NCBI GenBank assembly: GCA_002379985.1 | Contig: DFVG01000047.1 | Coordinates: 115,478-179,477 of the forward strand | DNA length: 64,000 nt | Direction of reading: 5' to 3' | DNA from: Flavobacteriaceae bacterium UBA4166 | GTDB lineage: Bacteria; Bacteroidota; Bacteroidia; Flavobacteriales; Flavobacteriaceae | Shown here: positions 8,827 to 17,649 of the stretch, piece after piece | How the letters are laid out: the number at the start of each line of letters is the position of its first letter | Position numbering within the stretch: position 1 is the first letter of the stretch | Made by a program: the position numbers and the translations under genes | The notes under the pieces: generated by a model | What the model was told of the DNA's origin: nothing | Database searches by the model: none | Seen by the model: only the letters and a program-made list of their open reading frames with translations

Positions 8827-9381
8827 ATGGAAGAAGAAATAGAACTTATTATCGATAGCACCCGAGAAGCAATGGATAATGCTATCAAACATTTGGAAAA
8901 ACAACTTATCAATATTAGAGCCGGGAAAGCGTCACCCTCAATGGTTAGTGGGGTTAAAGTTGATTATTACGGAACTCCTACTCCGCTGAACCAGGTTGCA
9001 AACGTAAACACACCTGATGGCATGACCATTTCCATTCAGCCATGGGAAAAATCATTAATTCCGGAGATAGAGCGCGGAATTCAAGTCGCGAATCTCGGGT
9101 TCAATCCAATGAACAATGGTGAGAGTGTTATTATCAATGTACCACCATTGACAGAAGAACGCCGTAAAGAATTGGTAAAACAAGCCAAAGCGGAAGCGGA
9201 AGAAGCAAAGATCGGAGTTCGAAATGATCGTAAAACAGCGAATCAGGATATTAAAAATTTAGATGCTTCAGACGATATGAAAAAAAATCTGGAGATTGAT
9301 ATTCAAGAAATGACCGACAAACATATCTCGAAAATCGATGCCATTTTAGAGGCAAAGGAAAAAGAGATTATGAAGGTATAA
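8827..9381 (+). CDS. frr: Ribosome recycling factor
   Basis: Works with EF-G to split post-termination ribosomes. It has 184 residues, the family length. Recognisable segments are INIRAGKASPSMVSGVKVDYYG, the VANVNTPDGMTISIQPWEK segment and NVPPLTEERRKELVKQAK. The gene starts 99 bases after pyrH with no terminator between them, so co-transcription is likely. A terminator lies 15 bases after the stop. Confidence 0.97.
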   Translation: MEEEIELIIDSTREAMDNAIKHLEKQLINIRAGKASPSMVSGVKVDYYGTPTPLNQVANVNTPDGMTISIQPWEKSLIPEIERGIQVANLGFNPMNNGESVIINVPPLTEERRKELVKQAKAEAEEAKIGVRNDRKTANQDIKNLDASDDMKKNLEIDIQEMTDKHISKIDAILEAKEKEIMKV

Positions 9382-9396
9382 CCTTAATATATCCTT

Positions 9397-9425
9397 AAAG
9401 AGAGCGGCTTCTAGCCGCTTTCTTT
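9397..9425 (+). terminator. Terminator of pyrH-frr
   Basis: AAAGAGAGCGGC (9397-9408) pairs with GCCGCTTTCTTT (9414-9425) with one mismatch around a TTCTA loop. Confidence 0.75.
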
Positions 9426-9426
9426 A

Positions 9427-9434
9427 TACCTTTA
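9427..9434 (+). promoter_or_regulatory. Possible -7 element for the DUF5686-like barrel gene
   Basis: TACCTTTA, one mismatch from TAnnTTTG, lies 23 bases before the ATG at 9458 and immediately after the frr terminator. Confidence 0.4.
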
Positions 9435-9457
9435 CTTAAATTACTACAACCATTCGA

Positions 9458-10723
9458 ATGCGTCCCTTTCTTATTGTTCTCTGTTGTTTGGCATCAAGCA
9501 TGCTTTGGGCGCAAGAACCGGCGATTAAGATCGCAGAAGACAGCACAAAAACACAACAACCCAAAAAAGAGAGTCCGTTTAACACCGGGTTCTTCCCCAT
9601 CAGTTTTTTTGACGTTGACCTACGCTATCTTATCAAATACAACAATTATGAAGGGCTCCGCCTTGGTGTTGGTGGTGTCACCAATGATAAGCTCTCAGAC
9701 CATTTTAAATTTGGTGGTCATTTTGCGTATGGGTTCAAAGATGATGACATTAAATTTAGTTTGGGGGGAAGTGTACGCGTACGAAAGGAATCTAAAACAT
9801 GGATCAATCTATACTACATTGACGATATCCGAGAAATAGGTTCTTTTGCCTATTTAACTGATGCGCGCGTGTATTCTGTCTTCGAACCGCGATTGGTTAA
9901 TGTTACTCAATTTTACAAACATCGTACGTGGCAAACCAATGTCCAGCATGAATTCACCCCAAGAATTCTGTCGGAACTACGTTTTGGTCGTAGTAGGATT
10001 GATAACATTGAAAATTACATTTTTTTGAATGACGGTGGGATTTTTCGAAATTATGAATTAGCCGAATTAACTGCTTCCATTCGTATTAGTCCGAAACGCG
10101 ACTTTTTCACCCGAGAAGACGGCTTAGTAGAATATTTCGATGGGTTTCCGAAGATCAGCGCTCAAGTAACACAAGGTATTAAAGGAATTGCCGGAAGCGA
10201 CTTTAATTACACCAAATTAGGCCTGAAATTAGATTATTATGTAAAGCGCACCAATCTTACTTCCACCAATTTCTTGTTGGAAGGAGATATCGCTTTTGGA
10301 GACACTCCTCTCACCCACTTATTTCACGCCTACCCCAACAGTCCGACAAAAGATGAAATCCTACAACGCTTTTCTGTAGCAGGACGCAGAAGCTTTGAAA
10401 CGATGTATTTTGGCGAGTTTTTTTCGGACCGCTTGGCCACCCTACAAATAAAGCATAGCCTGCGTCGCTTCAATATTTCAGAACGCTTCCGACCTGAATT
10501 AGTGTTTATTACTAGGCACGCGTGGGGCGACCTTAACAATGCCGAACCCCATTTAGGGATTCCGTTTAACACCTTAGAAGAGTTCTACTCAGAGTCGGGA
10601 TTCGAACTTAACAAACTACTCTTTGGGTTCGGGTTGAGTTTCGCCTATCGCTACGGATATTACCACCTTCCTGATCTAGAAGACAATATCTCGTTCAAGT
10701 TTACTTTCTATCTAAAATTATAA
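9458..10723 (+). CDS. Outer-membrane barrel protein resembling the DUF5686 C-terminal domain
   Basis: Exported protein of 421 residues with a signal peptide (MRPFLIVLCCLASSMLWAQ). The body is built of alternating aromatic beta-strands and ends in a strand (DNISFKFTFYLKL) typical of outer-membrane barrels. The segments YEGLRLGVGG, PNSPTKDEI and FAYRYGYYHLPD recall the barrel part of DUF5686 / carboxypeptidase-regulatory-domain proteins. The N-terminal CarboxypepD_reg domain those proteins usually carry is missing, so this is a barrel-only version. It sits directly upstream of an MMPL/RND-type exporter, which suggests an envelope transport link, though each gene has its own candidate promoter. 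Family assignment rests on memory of the pattern. Confidence 0.65.
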   Translation: MRPFLIVLCCLASSMLWAQEPAIKIAEDSTKTQQPKKESPFNTGFFPISFFDVDLRYLIKYNNYEGLRLGVGGVTNDKLSDHFKFGGHFAYGFKDDDIKFSLGGSVRVRKESKTWINLYYIDDIREIGSFAYLTDARVYSVFEPRLVNVTQFYKHRTWQTNVQHEFTPRILSELRFGRSRIDNIENYIFLNDGGIFRNYELAELTASIRISPKRDFFTREDGLVEYFDGFPKISAQVTQGIKGIAGSDFNYTKLGLKLDYYVKRTNLTSTNFLLEGDIAFGDTPLTHLFHAYPNSPTKDEILQRFSVAGRRSFETMYFGEFFSDRLATLQIKHSLRRFNISERFRPELVFITRHAWGDLNNAEPHLGIPFNTLEEFYSESGFELNKLLFGFGLSFAYRYGYYHLPDLEDNISFKFTFYLKL

Positions 10724-10757
10724 GCGGTACAGCAACCGTTTACCGAAAGGGAATTAG

Positions 10758-10765
10758 TACCTTTG
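10758..10765 (+). promoter_or_regulatory. -7 element of the MMPL-type exporter gene
   Basis: TACCTTTG, a perfect TAnnTTTG. Its last three bases (TTG, 10763-10765) form an in-frame potential start codon for the downstream gene, but they are better explained as promoter, which argues for the GTG start at 10787. Confidence 0.6.
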
Positions 10766-10786
10766 CCCCGCCTTAACGTACTGGTT

Positions 10787-13186
10787 GTGGAAAAGCTTTT
10801 TAGTATTGGTTTTTGGAGTGTTGTGGCCCGGTTTATTCTTCGGAATAGAACCCTGATTTTGATTGCTATTGCGGCCTGTACGGTTTTTATGGCACTGCAG
10901 TGGAAACACATGCGCTTCACCTATACGGAAGCAAATTTACTTCCAGATGATCATGAGATCAACTTAGAATATGACCGTTTTTTGGAATTCTTTGGGGAAG
11001 AAGGCAACTTGATCGTTCTAGGAGTAAAAGACAGTTTACTTTTCACTCCTGAAGCTTTTACCGCCTGGAATACGCTCAGCAAAAAATTGAATACCTACGA
11101 AGAAGTAGAGCTTACTCTCTCTTTAGGCGACCTACAAAAATTACAGAAGAGAAAAGATTCAGCGGCTTTTGAATTAGTTCCTATCGCAGAAGACACCATC
11201 TGGAACGAAACCACATTATCCGCCTTTCAGCAGGAGCTCTTTTATAAAATGCCATTTTACGAGGGACTTGTTTACAGCCCTAGCAAAAAATCCGTTCGAA
11301 CCGCTGTATATCTTAAGAAGGATATCGTGAATACGGCGGCGCGCAAAAACTTTATCGTCGCTTCTTTGATTCCCGAAATTGAAGCCTTTGAGCAGCAGAC
11401 CGGTATCGATGTACGCACCAGTGGAATGCCCTACATTCGCACGCTCAATTCGCAAAACATTATCGATGAAATTGGTTGGTTTATTGGTGCGGCACTCGCA
11501 GTGACCTCCTTGATCTTTTTCTTTTTCTTCCGTTCCTTCAGAGCTACGTTAATTTCTATGGTGACAGTGATCATCGGGGTGATGTGGTCCTTCGGAATTT
11601 TGGGACTGCTACACTATGAAATTACCGTACTCACGGCTTTGATTCCCCCGCTGATTATCGTCATCGGAATTCCAAATTGCATTTTCCTTATCAACAAGTA
11701 TCAACAGGAGATCAAACAACACGGAAATCAGGCCAAATCATTACAGCGCGTTATTGCCAAAGTAGGGAATGCCACCTTAATGACGAATGTCACTACGGCT
11801 TCAGGTTTTGCCACTTTTATACTTACCAACAGTAAGTTACTTTCTGAATTTGGGATCGTGGCCTCTATCAATATCTTGGTGATCTTTTTGCTCAGCTTAT
11901 TCATCATTCCGATTGTCTACAGTTACATGGCCATTCCGAAGTACAAGCACCTAAAACATCTCAACAAAAGGTGGATTGGGCGGTTTGTAGATTGGATGGA
12001 AAAAATGGTGAAAGAACATCGCGTTGCGATTTATGCCATTTCAGTATTGCTTCTCAGTGCCGGGATCATTGGTATTTATAATATTAAGATTTCCGGAAGC
12101 ATTATTGAGGACATGCCCAAAAAGAAGCCCTTTTTCAAAGACATTGCGTTCTTTGAGAAGGAGTATGAAGGCATTATGCCCTTAGAAATTCTAGTGGACA
12201 CCAAACGCAAAAAAGGTGTGATGAAGCTCGCCACCTTAAAACGTATGGAATCGCTTCAAAACTACATTGATGAACTCCCGGAATTCTCGAAACCCATCTC
12301 TGTGGTAAACTTGGTTAAATTTTCGAAACAAGCTTACTACAACAATAATCCTGAGTATTACCAATTGCCGAATAGTCAAGAACGAACCTTCATTCTTTCA
12401 TACGCTAAAGGAAGCGCTCAAGACACTAATTTGTTGCAGAGTTATGTGGATACCACAGGACAATATGCGCGGATTACCACCTTTATGAAAGATACAGAGA
12501 CCGAGCGTTTTGATAGGATTGAAGAAGATTTGATATCCGAGATCGATAAGATCTTTCCTCCTGATCGTTATGAAGTCTCTGTCACGGGAAAAGCGCTCGT
12601 ATTTCAAAAAGGAACCAAATATTTGGTGAACAATCTAGTGCTTTCGTTATCGCTCGCCATTTTGTTGATCGCGCTATTTATGGCGTGGATGTTTCGAAGC
12701 CTTCGAATGATTTTGGTGTCTTTAATTCCGAACTTGCTTCCCTTGATCATTACTGCAGGATTGATGGGTTTTTTGGGAGTTCCCATTAAACCTTCCACCA
12801 TTTTAGTATTTAGTATCGCATTTGGAATTTCAGTAGATGATACCATACATTTCTTAGCGAAGTATAGACAAGAGCTCATCAGTAACAAATGGCGCATTAA
12901 AAAATCGGTGTACGCTGCCTTGCGCGAAACCGGTGTAAGTATGTTCTACACCTCCATCGTGTTGTTCTTTGGCTTCTCCGTATTTACCATCTCAAGTTTT
13001 GGCGGAACCGTGGCGTTGGGTGCGTTGGTTTCAGCCACCTTGCTCTTCGCGATGTTGTCTAACTTGCTATTACTTCCTTCCTTACTCCTCTCATTAGAGC
13101 GAAGCATCGCAAATAAAGAAACCCTTCGAAAACCTGCGCTTCAAATTCTCCCCGGAAAGGAGGAAGACGAGGAAGCAGATTCTTAG
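10787..13186 (+). CDS. MMPL/RND-superfamily exporter (efflux RND permease-like)
   Basis: Inner-membrane transporter of 799 residues with the duplicated layout of the superfamily: TM1 near residues 15-33, a periplasmic domain, a bundle of five TMs (about 215-380), then TM7, a second periplasmic domain and a second bundle (about 615-775). The second bundle keeps the acidic TM motif FGISVDDTIHFLAKYRQE. The matching position in the first bundle reads IGIPNCIFLINKYQQE with no acidic residue, so proton coupling may be one-sided. The start is taken as GTG at 10787 because the in-frame TTG at 10763 lies inside the -7 element. Substrate is unknown; relatives move lipids or hopanoids. The adjacent outer-membrane barrel gene may be a partner. 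Confidence 0.8.
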   Translation: MEKLFSIGFWSVVARFILRNRTLILIAIAACTVFMALQWKHMRFTYTEANLLPDDHEINLEYDRFLEFFGEEGNLIVLGVKDSLLFTPEAFTAWNTLSKKLNTYEEVELTLSLGDLQKLQKRKDSAAFELVPIAEDTIWNETTLSAFQQELFYKMPFYEGLVYSPSKKSVRTAVYLKKDIVNTAARKNFIVASLIPEIEAFEQQTGIDVRTSGMPYIRTLNSQNIIDEIGWFIGAALAVTSLIFFFFFRSFRATLISMVTVIIGVMWSFGILGLLHYEITVLTALIPPLIIVIGIPNCIFLINKYQQEIKQHGNQAKSLQRVIAKVGNATLMTNVTTASGFATFILTNSKLLSEFGIVASINILVIFLLSLFIIPIVYSYMAIPKYKHLKHLNKRWIGRFVDWMEKMVKEHRVAIYAISVLLLSAGIIGIYNIKISGSIIEDMPKKKPFFKDIAFFEKEYEGIMPLEILVDTKRKKGVMKLATLKRMESLQNYIDELPEFSKPISVVNLVKFSKQAYYNNNPEYYQLPNSQERTFILSYAKGSAQDTNLLQSYVDTTGQYARITTFMKDTETERFDRIEEDLISEIDKIFPPDRYEVSVTGKALVFQKGTKYLVNNLVLSLSLAILLIALFMAWMFRSLRMILVSLIPNLLPLIITAGLMGFLGVPIKPSTILVFSIAFGISVDDTIHFLAKYRQELISNKWRIKKSVYAALRETGVSMFYTSIVLFFGFSVFTISSFGGTVALGALVSATLLFAMLSNLLLLPSLLLSLERSIANKETLRKPALQILPGKEEDEEADS

Positions 13187-13219
13187 AATTCATTCATTTT
13201 ATTTGCTGTATAAAAAAAG

Positions 13220-13227
13220 TATCTTTA
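13220..13227 (+). promoter_or_regulatory. Probable -7 element of asnS
   Basis: TATCTTTA, one mismatch from TAnnTTTG, ends 15 bases before the asnS ATG at 13243. Confidence 0.5.
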
Positions 13228-13242
13228 CCCCTCTAAAATTGT

Positions 13243-14691
13243 ATGGCAATGAACTATCAAGATATCGCCTCTTTGTTACAAAGCGAACCGTCACTTATAG
13301 AAGTAAACGTCCGTGGATGGGTACGATCGTTTCGAAGCAATCGATTTATCGCCTTGAACGACGGATCTTCTCTACACAATCTTCAGTGCGTGGTTGACTA
13401 CGACAATTTTGAAGAAGCGATGCTGAAAAAGATCACGACGGGAGCCGCTATTGAAGTGAAAGGACTCTTGGTAGAAAGTCAAGGAAGTGGGCAAGCGGTG
13501 GAGATTCAAGTTTCCGCCCTTGAAATTCTTGGGGAAGCCGATCCTGAAGAAGTAAAGAAAACCATTCTTTCTCCAAAGCGCCATACGCTAGAGAAACTGA
13601 GAGAACAGGCACACTTGAGAGTCCGCACAAATACCTTTGGAGCTGTCATGCGAATGCGATCCAAGCTTTCTTTTGCCGTGCATGAATACTTTCAGAAGAA
13701 CGGATTTTACTATATGCATACGCCTATTATCACGGGAAGCGATGCCGAAGGAGCAGGAGAAATGTTTCGGGTTTCTAACCTAAGCCTTGAAAACCCGCCA
13801 AAGACCGAAGATGGAGATATCGATTTCAAAAAAGATTTCTTCGGAAAGGAAACCAATCTAACCGTAAGCGGACAACTGGAAGCGGAAACCTTTGCAATGG
13901 GATTAGGGAAAGTATATACGTTTGGGCCCACCTTCCGAGCTGAAAACTCCAATACGTCACGCCACTTGGCAGAGTTTTGGATGATCGAACCGGAAGTGGC
14001 GTTCTACGATCTGGCGGACAATATGGATCTGGCCGAGGATTTTATCAAATACGTACTACGATATGTTCTCGAGCATTGCGCTGATGATTTGGAGTTTTTA
14101 GAAAACAGACTGTTACAAGAAGAGAAATCGAAACCGCAAAATGAACGAAGTGAGATGACCTTACGCGAGAAACTTCACTTTGTGGTGGACAATAACTTCA
14201 AGCGTGTAAGTTATACCGAAGCGATTGAGATCCTCAAAAACAGTAAGCCCAATAAAAAGAAAAAATTCAAATACCCTATTGATGCATGGGGCGCTGATCT
14301 GCAAAGCGAACACGAACGGTTTTTGGTAGAGAAACACTTTAAATGTCCCGTGATTCTATTTGATTACCCTGCCACCATTAAAGCCTTTTACATGCGCCTC
14401 AATGAAGACGGAAAGACGGTTCGCGCGATGGATGTCTTATTTCCGGGAATTGGTGAGATCGTAGGAGGGTCGCAACGGGAGGAACGCTATGACGTCCTAA
14501 AATCTAAGATGGAGCAAATGGACATTCCCGAAGAAGAACTGTGGTGGTATCTGGAGCTTCGAAAGTTTGGAACCGCCGTACACAGTGGTTTTGGTCTTGG
14601 TTTTGAACGACTAGTTCAGTTTGCTACCGGCATGGGTAACATTCGAGATGTCATCCCCTATCCACGTACTCCGGGGAATGCAGAATTCTAG
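13243..14691 (+). CDS. asnS: Asparaginyl-tRNA synthetase
   Basis: Class II aminoacyl-tRNA synthetase of 482 residues that charges tRNA-Asn. The N-terminal OB-fold anticodon domain (VNVRGWVRSFRSNRFIALND) is followed by the catalytic domain. Motif 2 is FRAENSNTSRHLAEFWMIEP and motif 3 includes GLGFERLVQFATGMGNIRDV. Its presence means asparagine is attached directly rather than only through Asp-tRNA amidation. A terminator follows, then rpoN; the asnS-rpoN neighbourhood is common in Flavobacteria. Confidence 0.96.
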   Translation: MAMNYQDIASLLQSEPSLIEVNVRGWVRSFRSNRFIALNDGSSLHNLQCVVDYDNFEEAMLKKITTGAAIEVKGLLVESQGSGQAVEIQVSALEILGEADPEEVKKTILSPKRHTLEKLREQAHLRVRTNTFGAVMRMRSKLSFAVHEYFQKNGFYYMHTPIITGSDAEGAGEMFRVSNLSLENPPKTEDGDIDFKKDFFGKETNLTVSGQLEAETFAMGLGKVYTFGPTFRAENSNTSRHLAEFWMIEPEVAFYDLADNMDLAEDFIKYVLRYVLEHCADDLEFLENRLLQEEKSKPQNERSEMTLREKLHFVVDNNFKRVSYTEAIEILKNSKPNKKKKFKYPIDAWGADLQSEHERFLVEKHFKCPVILFDYPATIKAFYMRLNEDGKTVRAMDVLFPGIGEIVGGSQREERYDVLKSKMEQMDIPEEELWWYLELRKFGTAVHSGFGLGFERLVQFATGMGNIRDVIPYPRTPGNAEF

Positions 14692-14716
14692 AAAAAGTAA
14701 ATCATAACCTTATATT

Positions 14717-14753
14717 AAATCGCCTTGCTTTCTACAGAAACTAGGCGGTTTTT
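14717..14753 (+). terminator. Terminator of asnS
   Basis: AAATCGCCT (14717-14725) pairs with AGGCGGTTT (14743-14751), with one G-T pair, followed by Ts. Confidence 0.65.
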
Positions 14754-14761
14754 GTTACATT

Positions 14762-14776
14762 TATACCAAAGGTATA
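14762..14776 (+). promoter_or_regulatory. Small perfect palindrome before rpoN
   Basis: TATACC-AAA-GGTATA, a perfect 6-base inverted repeat ending nine bases before the rpoN ATG. It could be an operator or a small hairpin at the translation start. Nothing in the sequence identifies a binding protein. Confidence 0.3.
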
Positions 14777-14785
14777 CGCATATTT

Positions 14786-16240
14786 ATGCTCAAGCAACAA
14801 CTTAATTTTAAACTCTCTCAGAAGCTCTCGCCTCAGCAGATTCAGTTAATGAAACTGATCCAACTGCCTACGCAAGCCTTTGAGCAGCGTATTTCTCAAG
14901 AATTAGAGGAAAATCCTGCCTTGGAAAAAGGAAAAGAAGAAAAAGATTCTCTCGATGATGATTTCGATAATTCTGATGATTATGAGCAAGATTCAGAAGT
15001 AATTGAAACCGAAATTGATGTGGATGAGTATTTAAGTGACGATGAGATCCCTAGTTATAAGTTAGCGGCCAATAATTACAGTGCTGACGATGAAGACAAG
15101 CAAATTCCTTATGCTTCGGGCGTATCGTTCAACCAACATCTATTACGACAACTGAACACCTATCGCTTGAGCGAGGAAGAAGAAGAGATCGCACGTTTTT
15201 TGGTGGGAAGCATTGATGAGAGCGGATATATTCGGCGTGACCTTCAAGACATTGTTGACGATTTGGCCTTTACCCAAAATGTCTATACTTCCGAAGAAAA
15301 AATCGAAGAAGTCCTACAAATCGTTCACGATCTCGACCCGGCCGGAGTAGGCGCTAGAAACCTGCAAGAATGTTTGCGGTTACAATTGGAACGAAAACGT
15401 GAAACTCCGGCAGTAGCCCTGGCGTTGGATATTATCAATGAAGCCTTCGATCATTTCACCAAAAAGCATTATAAAAAGCTACTTTCTAAGTTTGATATTA
15501 CTGAAGACGAATTGCGAAATGCCATCCATGAGATTGAAGGTCTGAACCCGAAACCGGGAGGCACCTATTCTGGGAATACCCGAATGGTAGAACACGTGGT
15601 TCCTGATTTCGCGATCAAAATAGAAGATGGAGAGTTGCAACTGACACTAAATGGAAGAAACGCTCCAGAACTGCACGTTTCCAGAGAATATACAAATATG
15701 CTGAAAGGCTATAAGGCCGCAAAAGAACGTTCAAAATCCCAGAAAGATGCTGTGATGTTCATCAAACAAAAATTGGACGCAGCCAAATGGTTTATCGATG
15801 CGATCAAACAACGGCAACAGACACTTTGGGTAACCATGAATGCCATCATGCAACATCAGTATGAGTATTTTATGACGGGAGATGAACGAAAGCTAAAGCC
15901 TATGATCCTCAAGGACATTGCAGATACGATTGATATGGACGTTTCCACCGTTTCTCGAGTTGCCAACAGCAAATATGTGGATACTCCCTACGGGACAAAA
16001 CTGATCAAAGAGTTTTTCAGTGAATCGATGAAAAATGATCAAGGGGAAGATGTTTCTACCCGAGAGATCAAAAAGATCTTGGAGATCACCGTTTCCGAAG
16101 AGAATAAGAAGAAACCCCTCACTGACGATAAACTTGCAAAGATCCTGAAAGAAAAGGGGTACCCGATCGCGCGTCGAACGGTCGCGAAATATCGCGAGCA
16201 ACTAGACATCCCTGTCGCTCGACTTCGTAAAGAAATTTAA
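14786..16240 (+). CDS. rpoN: RNA polymerase sigma-54 factor
   Basis: Alternative sigma factor of 484 residues. Region I is the Gln/Leu-rich N-terminus (LSQKLSPQQIQLMKLIQLP, with ELEENPAL at its end). Region II is a strongly acidic linker (about residues 48-100). Core-binding and HTH domains follow (DMDVSTVSRVANSKYV near residues 388-403). The C-terminal RpoN box ARRTVAKYRE is at about residues 462-471, an almost exact match to the consensus that reads the -24 element. All regions needed for function are present. The stop overlaps the next ATG by one base (TAATG), indicating coupled translation with the membrane protein downstream. Confidence 0.97.
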   Translation: MLKQQLNFKLSQKLSPQQIQLMKLIQLPTQAFEQRISQELEENPALEKGKEEKDSLDDDFDNSDDYEQDSEVIETEIDVDEYLSDDEIPSYKLAANNYSADDEDKQIPYASGVSFNQHLLRQLNTYRLSEEEEEIARFLVGSIDESGYIRRDLQDIVDDLAFTQNVYTSEEKIEEVLQIVHDLDPAGVGARNLQECLRLQLERKRETPAVALALDIINEAFDHFTKKHYKKLLSKFDITEDELRNAIHEIEGLNPKPGGTYSGNTRMVEHVVPDFAIKIEDGELQLTLNGRNAPELHVSREYTNMLKGYKAAKERSKSQKDAVMFIKQKLDAAKWFIDAIKQRQQTLWVTMNAIMQHQYEYFMTGDERKLKPMILKDIADTIDMDVSTVSRVANSKYVDTPYGTKLIKEFFSESMKNDQGEDVSTREIKKILEITVSEENKKKPLTDDKLAKILKEKGYPIARRTVAKYREQLDIPVARLRKEI

Positions 16241-16845
16241 TGAACTTCCTATTACGAGCATCCAGTTATATCTTGCATCCTTTGCTGATGCCACTGTTAG
16301 GAACGCTCATTTACTTTGGTATGACGCCACGTTATGTAGAATGGGAGGTGGTTCAAGCGAAGGGCTTTGCAGTTGCTATTATTACAATATTTATTCCCAT
16401 TGTAACCTTCTTTTTATTGAAGAACATGAATGTGGTAGATACCATTCATTTAAAAACGGCTAAGGAGCGGAAAGTCCCGTTGATGCTGCAATGTGTATTG
16501 CTGTTATTGATCATCAAGCTGGTCTTTGATCCGTACGAAACACCCGAACTCAATTATTTTTTCGTTGGAATTTTATTTTCAGCCATGACGGCTCTAGTGA
16601 TGGTGTTTTTCTCTATCAAAATTAGCCTGCATCAAATGGGCATTGCAGGAATCACCATGTTTTTAATTGCGTTGAGCATCCACTTTAAGATCAATATGCT
16701 ACTATGGATCGCACTTTTTTTTCTACTAAACGGTTTAGTAGCCAGTGCCCGACTTCAAGCCGAAGCACATACGTATCAAGAGTTGAGTTTTGGCTTTTGT
16801 ATCGGACTTCTTCCTCAGTTGATTTTATTGAACTTTTGGCTATAA
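16240..16845 (+). CDS. Polytopic membrane protein of unknown function
   Basis: A 201-residue integral membrane protein with about six hydrophobic segments (roughly residues 8-28, 40-60, 78-95, 105-125, 130-150 and 175-200). The C-terminal segment ARLQAEAHTYQELSFGFCIG faintly recalls the PAP2 phosphatase C-terminal motif (H-x-x-x-E/D with a following glycine-rich helix), but the other catalytic motifs are not visible, so I would not call it an enzyme. Translation is coupled to rpoN by a TAATG overlap. Its stop overlaps that of the convergent barrel gene by six bases. Confidence 0.75.
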   Translation: MNFLLRASSYILHPLLMPLLGTLIYFGMTPRYVEWEVVQAKGFAVAIITIFIPIVTFFLLKNMNVVDTIHLKTAKERKVPLMLQCVLLLLIIKLVFDPYETPELNYFFVGILFSAMTALVMVFFSIKISLHQMGIAGITMFLIALSIHFKINMLLWIALFFLLNGLVASARLQAEAHTYQELSFGFCIGLLPQLILLNFWL

Positions 16846-17565
16846 GATATAAAAGATAATTCCTAGCCGCAGCGTTCTGAAGTCGATCGCATTTCCTGTA
16901 TCCGTCACGGCATCGCTAAAGAAGGGTGTAAATTGGTAATAGGCGTGTATGTTGAAGGTACCATAACCAAAGCTAAGGGTAGCTCCCATATGAAACGGAT
17001 TGAACTCGGGAATGTCTGTTTGCACCACTTCATTCCCGGGTTGCATAAAGCGCGCTTTATACCAATAGGTGTATCCCAACTTGATACCACCATAGATACG
17101 CCAAAACTTAAAGGATTTAGAAGTAGAGGTACGCCATCTAAATTCGATGGGAGCTTCGAGAGTAGCGGTACTAAAACGGTTAAAGTCGTAGGGAATCTCA
17201 TTCTCATCCAACACGTTGAATATGGTATTTTCGTCTGGATCTTCTCCGATAAATAAATTTTGACCGTAACGATTAAAAGAAACCCCGGCACCTACGGCAA
17301 GAGCAACATTTCGGCGTTTATTAAGCGGCATGTCTCTTAAATACCCAAAATTGATCCCCCCTGATAATCCACGTAAATTGACATTCGAAGGAACATTAAG
17401 TATGAGATTGTAGGTGGCGGAGAAATAAAACTGATCTTCACGGTACAGAGAATCTCTTTCAGACACGGGAATAATGTCCTCATCCTCTTCTTCCTGCGCC
17501 CAACAAAGGGACGGTGTCATAAGAAACAGAGTGGTGAAAAACCACCAAAGAAAAAGCTTCCGCAT
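16840..17565 (-). CDS. Outer-membrane beta-barrel (porin-family-like) protein
   Basis: Exported protein of 241 residues. The ATG complementary to 17563-17565 is chosen because it begins a clean signal peptide (MRKLFLWWFFTTLFLMTPSLCWAQ) and lies exactly four bases after a -7 element; the longer frame adds 20 implausible residues. After an acidic segment, the body shows alternating strands (FYFSATYNLILN, GGINFGYLRD, FHMGATLSFGYGTF) and ends LRLGIIFYIL, as expected for an eight- to ten-stranded barrel of the PorT-like/porin family. It is unlikely to be PorT of the type IX system on context. It follows the ExbB/ExbD genes but is separated from them by a terminator and its own promoter. Confidence 0.75.
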   Translation of the reverse strand: MRKLFLWWFFTTLFLMTPSLCWAQEEEDEDIIPVSERDSLYREDQFYFSATYNLILNVPSNVNLRGLSGGINFGYLRDMPLNKRRNVALAVGAGVSFNRYGQNLFIGEDPDENTIFNVLDENEIPYDFNRFSTATLEAPIEFRWRTSTSKSFKFWRIYGGIKLGYTYWYKARFMQPGNEVVQTDIPEFNPFHMGATLSFGYGTFNIHAYYQFTPFFSDAVTDTGNAIDFRTLRLGIIFYIL

Positions 17566-17569
17566 ACTA

Positions 17570-17577
17570 TAAAGATA
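17570..17577 (-). promoter_or_regulatory. -7 element four bases from the barrel gene start (leaderless)
   Basis: On the minus strand TATCTTTA is followed by exactly four bases (TAGT) and then the ATG at 17565. This predicts an mRNA beginning at or next to the start codon. It lies just past the terminator at 17602-17634, so the barrel gene is its own unit. Confidence 0.6.
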
Positions 17578-17601
17578 ACGGGAAAATTTAAAAATATGAC
17601 A

Positions 17602-17634
17602 TAAAAAAACGCCTTGATGACTCAAGGCGTTTTT
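17602..17634. terminator. Terminator between exbD genes and the barrel gene
   Basis: AAAAACGCCTTGA (17605-17617) pairs perfectly with TCAAGGCGTTTTT (17622-17634) around TGAC. Either strand ends in Ts; on the minus strand it closes the ExbB/ExbD operon. Confidence 0.85.
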
Positions 17635-17649
17635 CTTGCAATGAATATA

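Noticed and set aside
16240..16845. PAP2 phosphatase
   Set aside because: Only a faint resemblance at the C-terminus; the remaining catalytic motifs were not found.
16840..17565. PorT of the type IX secretion system
   Set aside because: General barrel features match, but I could not see PorT-specific sequence, and the context is the ExbB/ExbD cluster rather than the usual neighbourhood.
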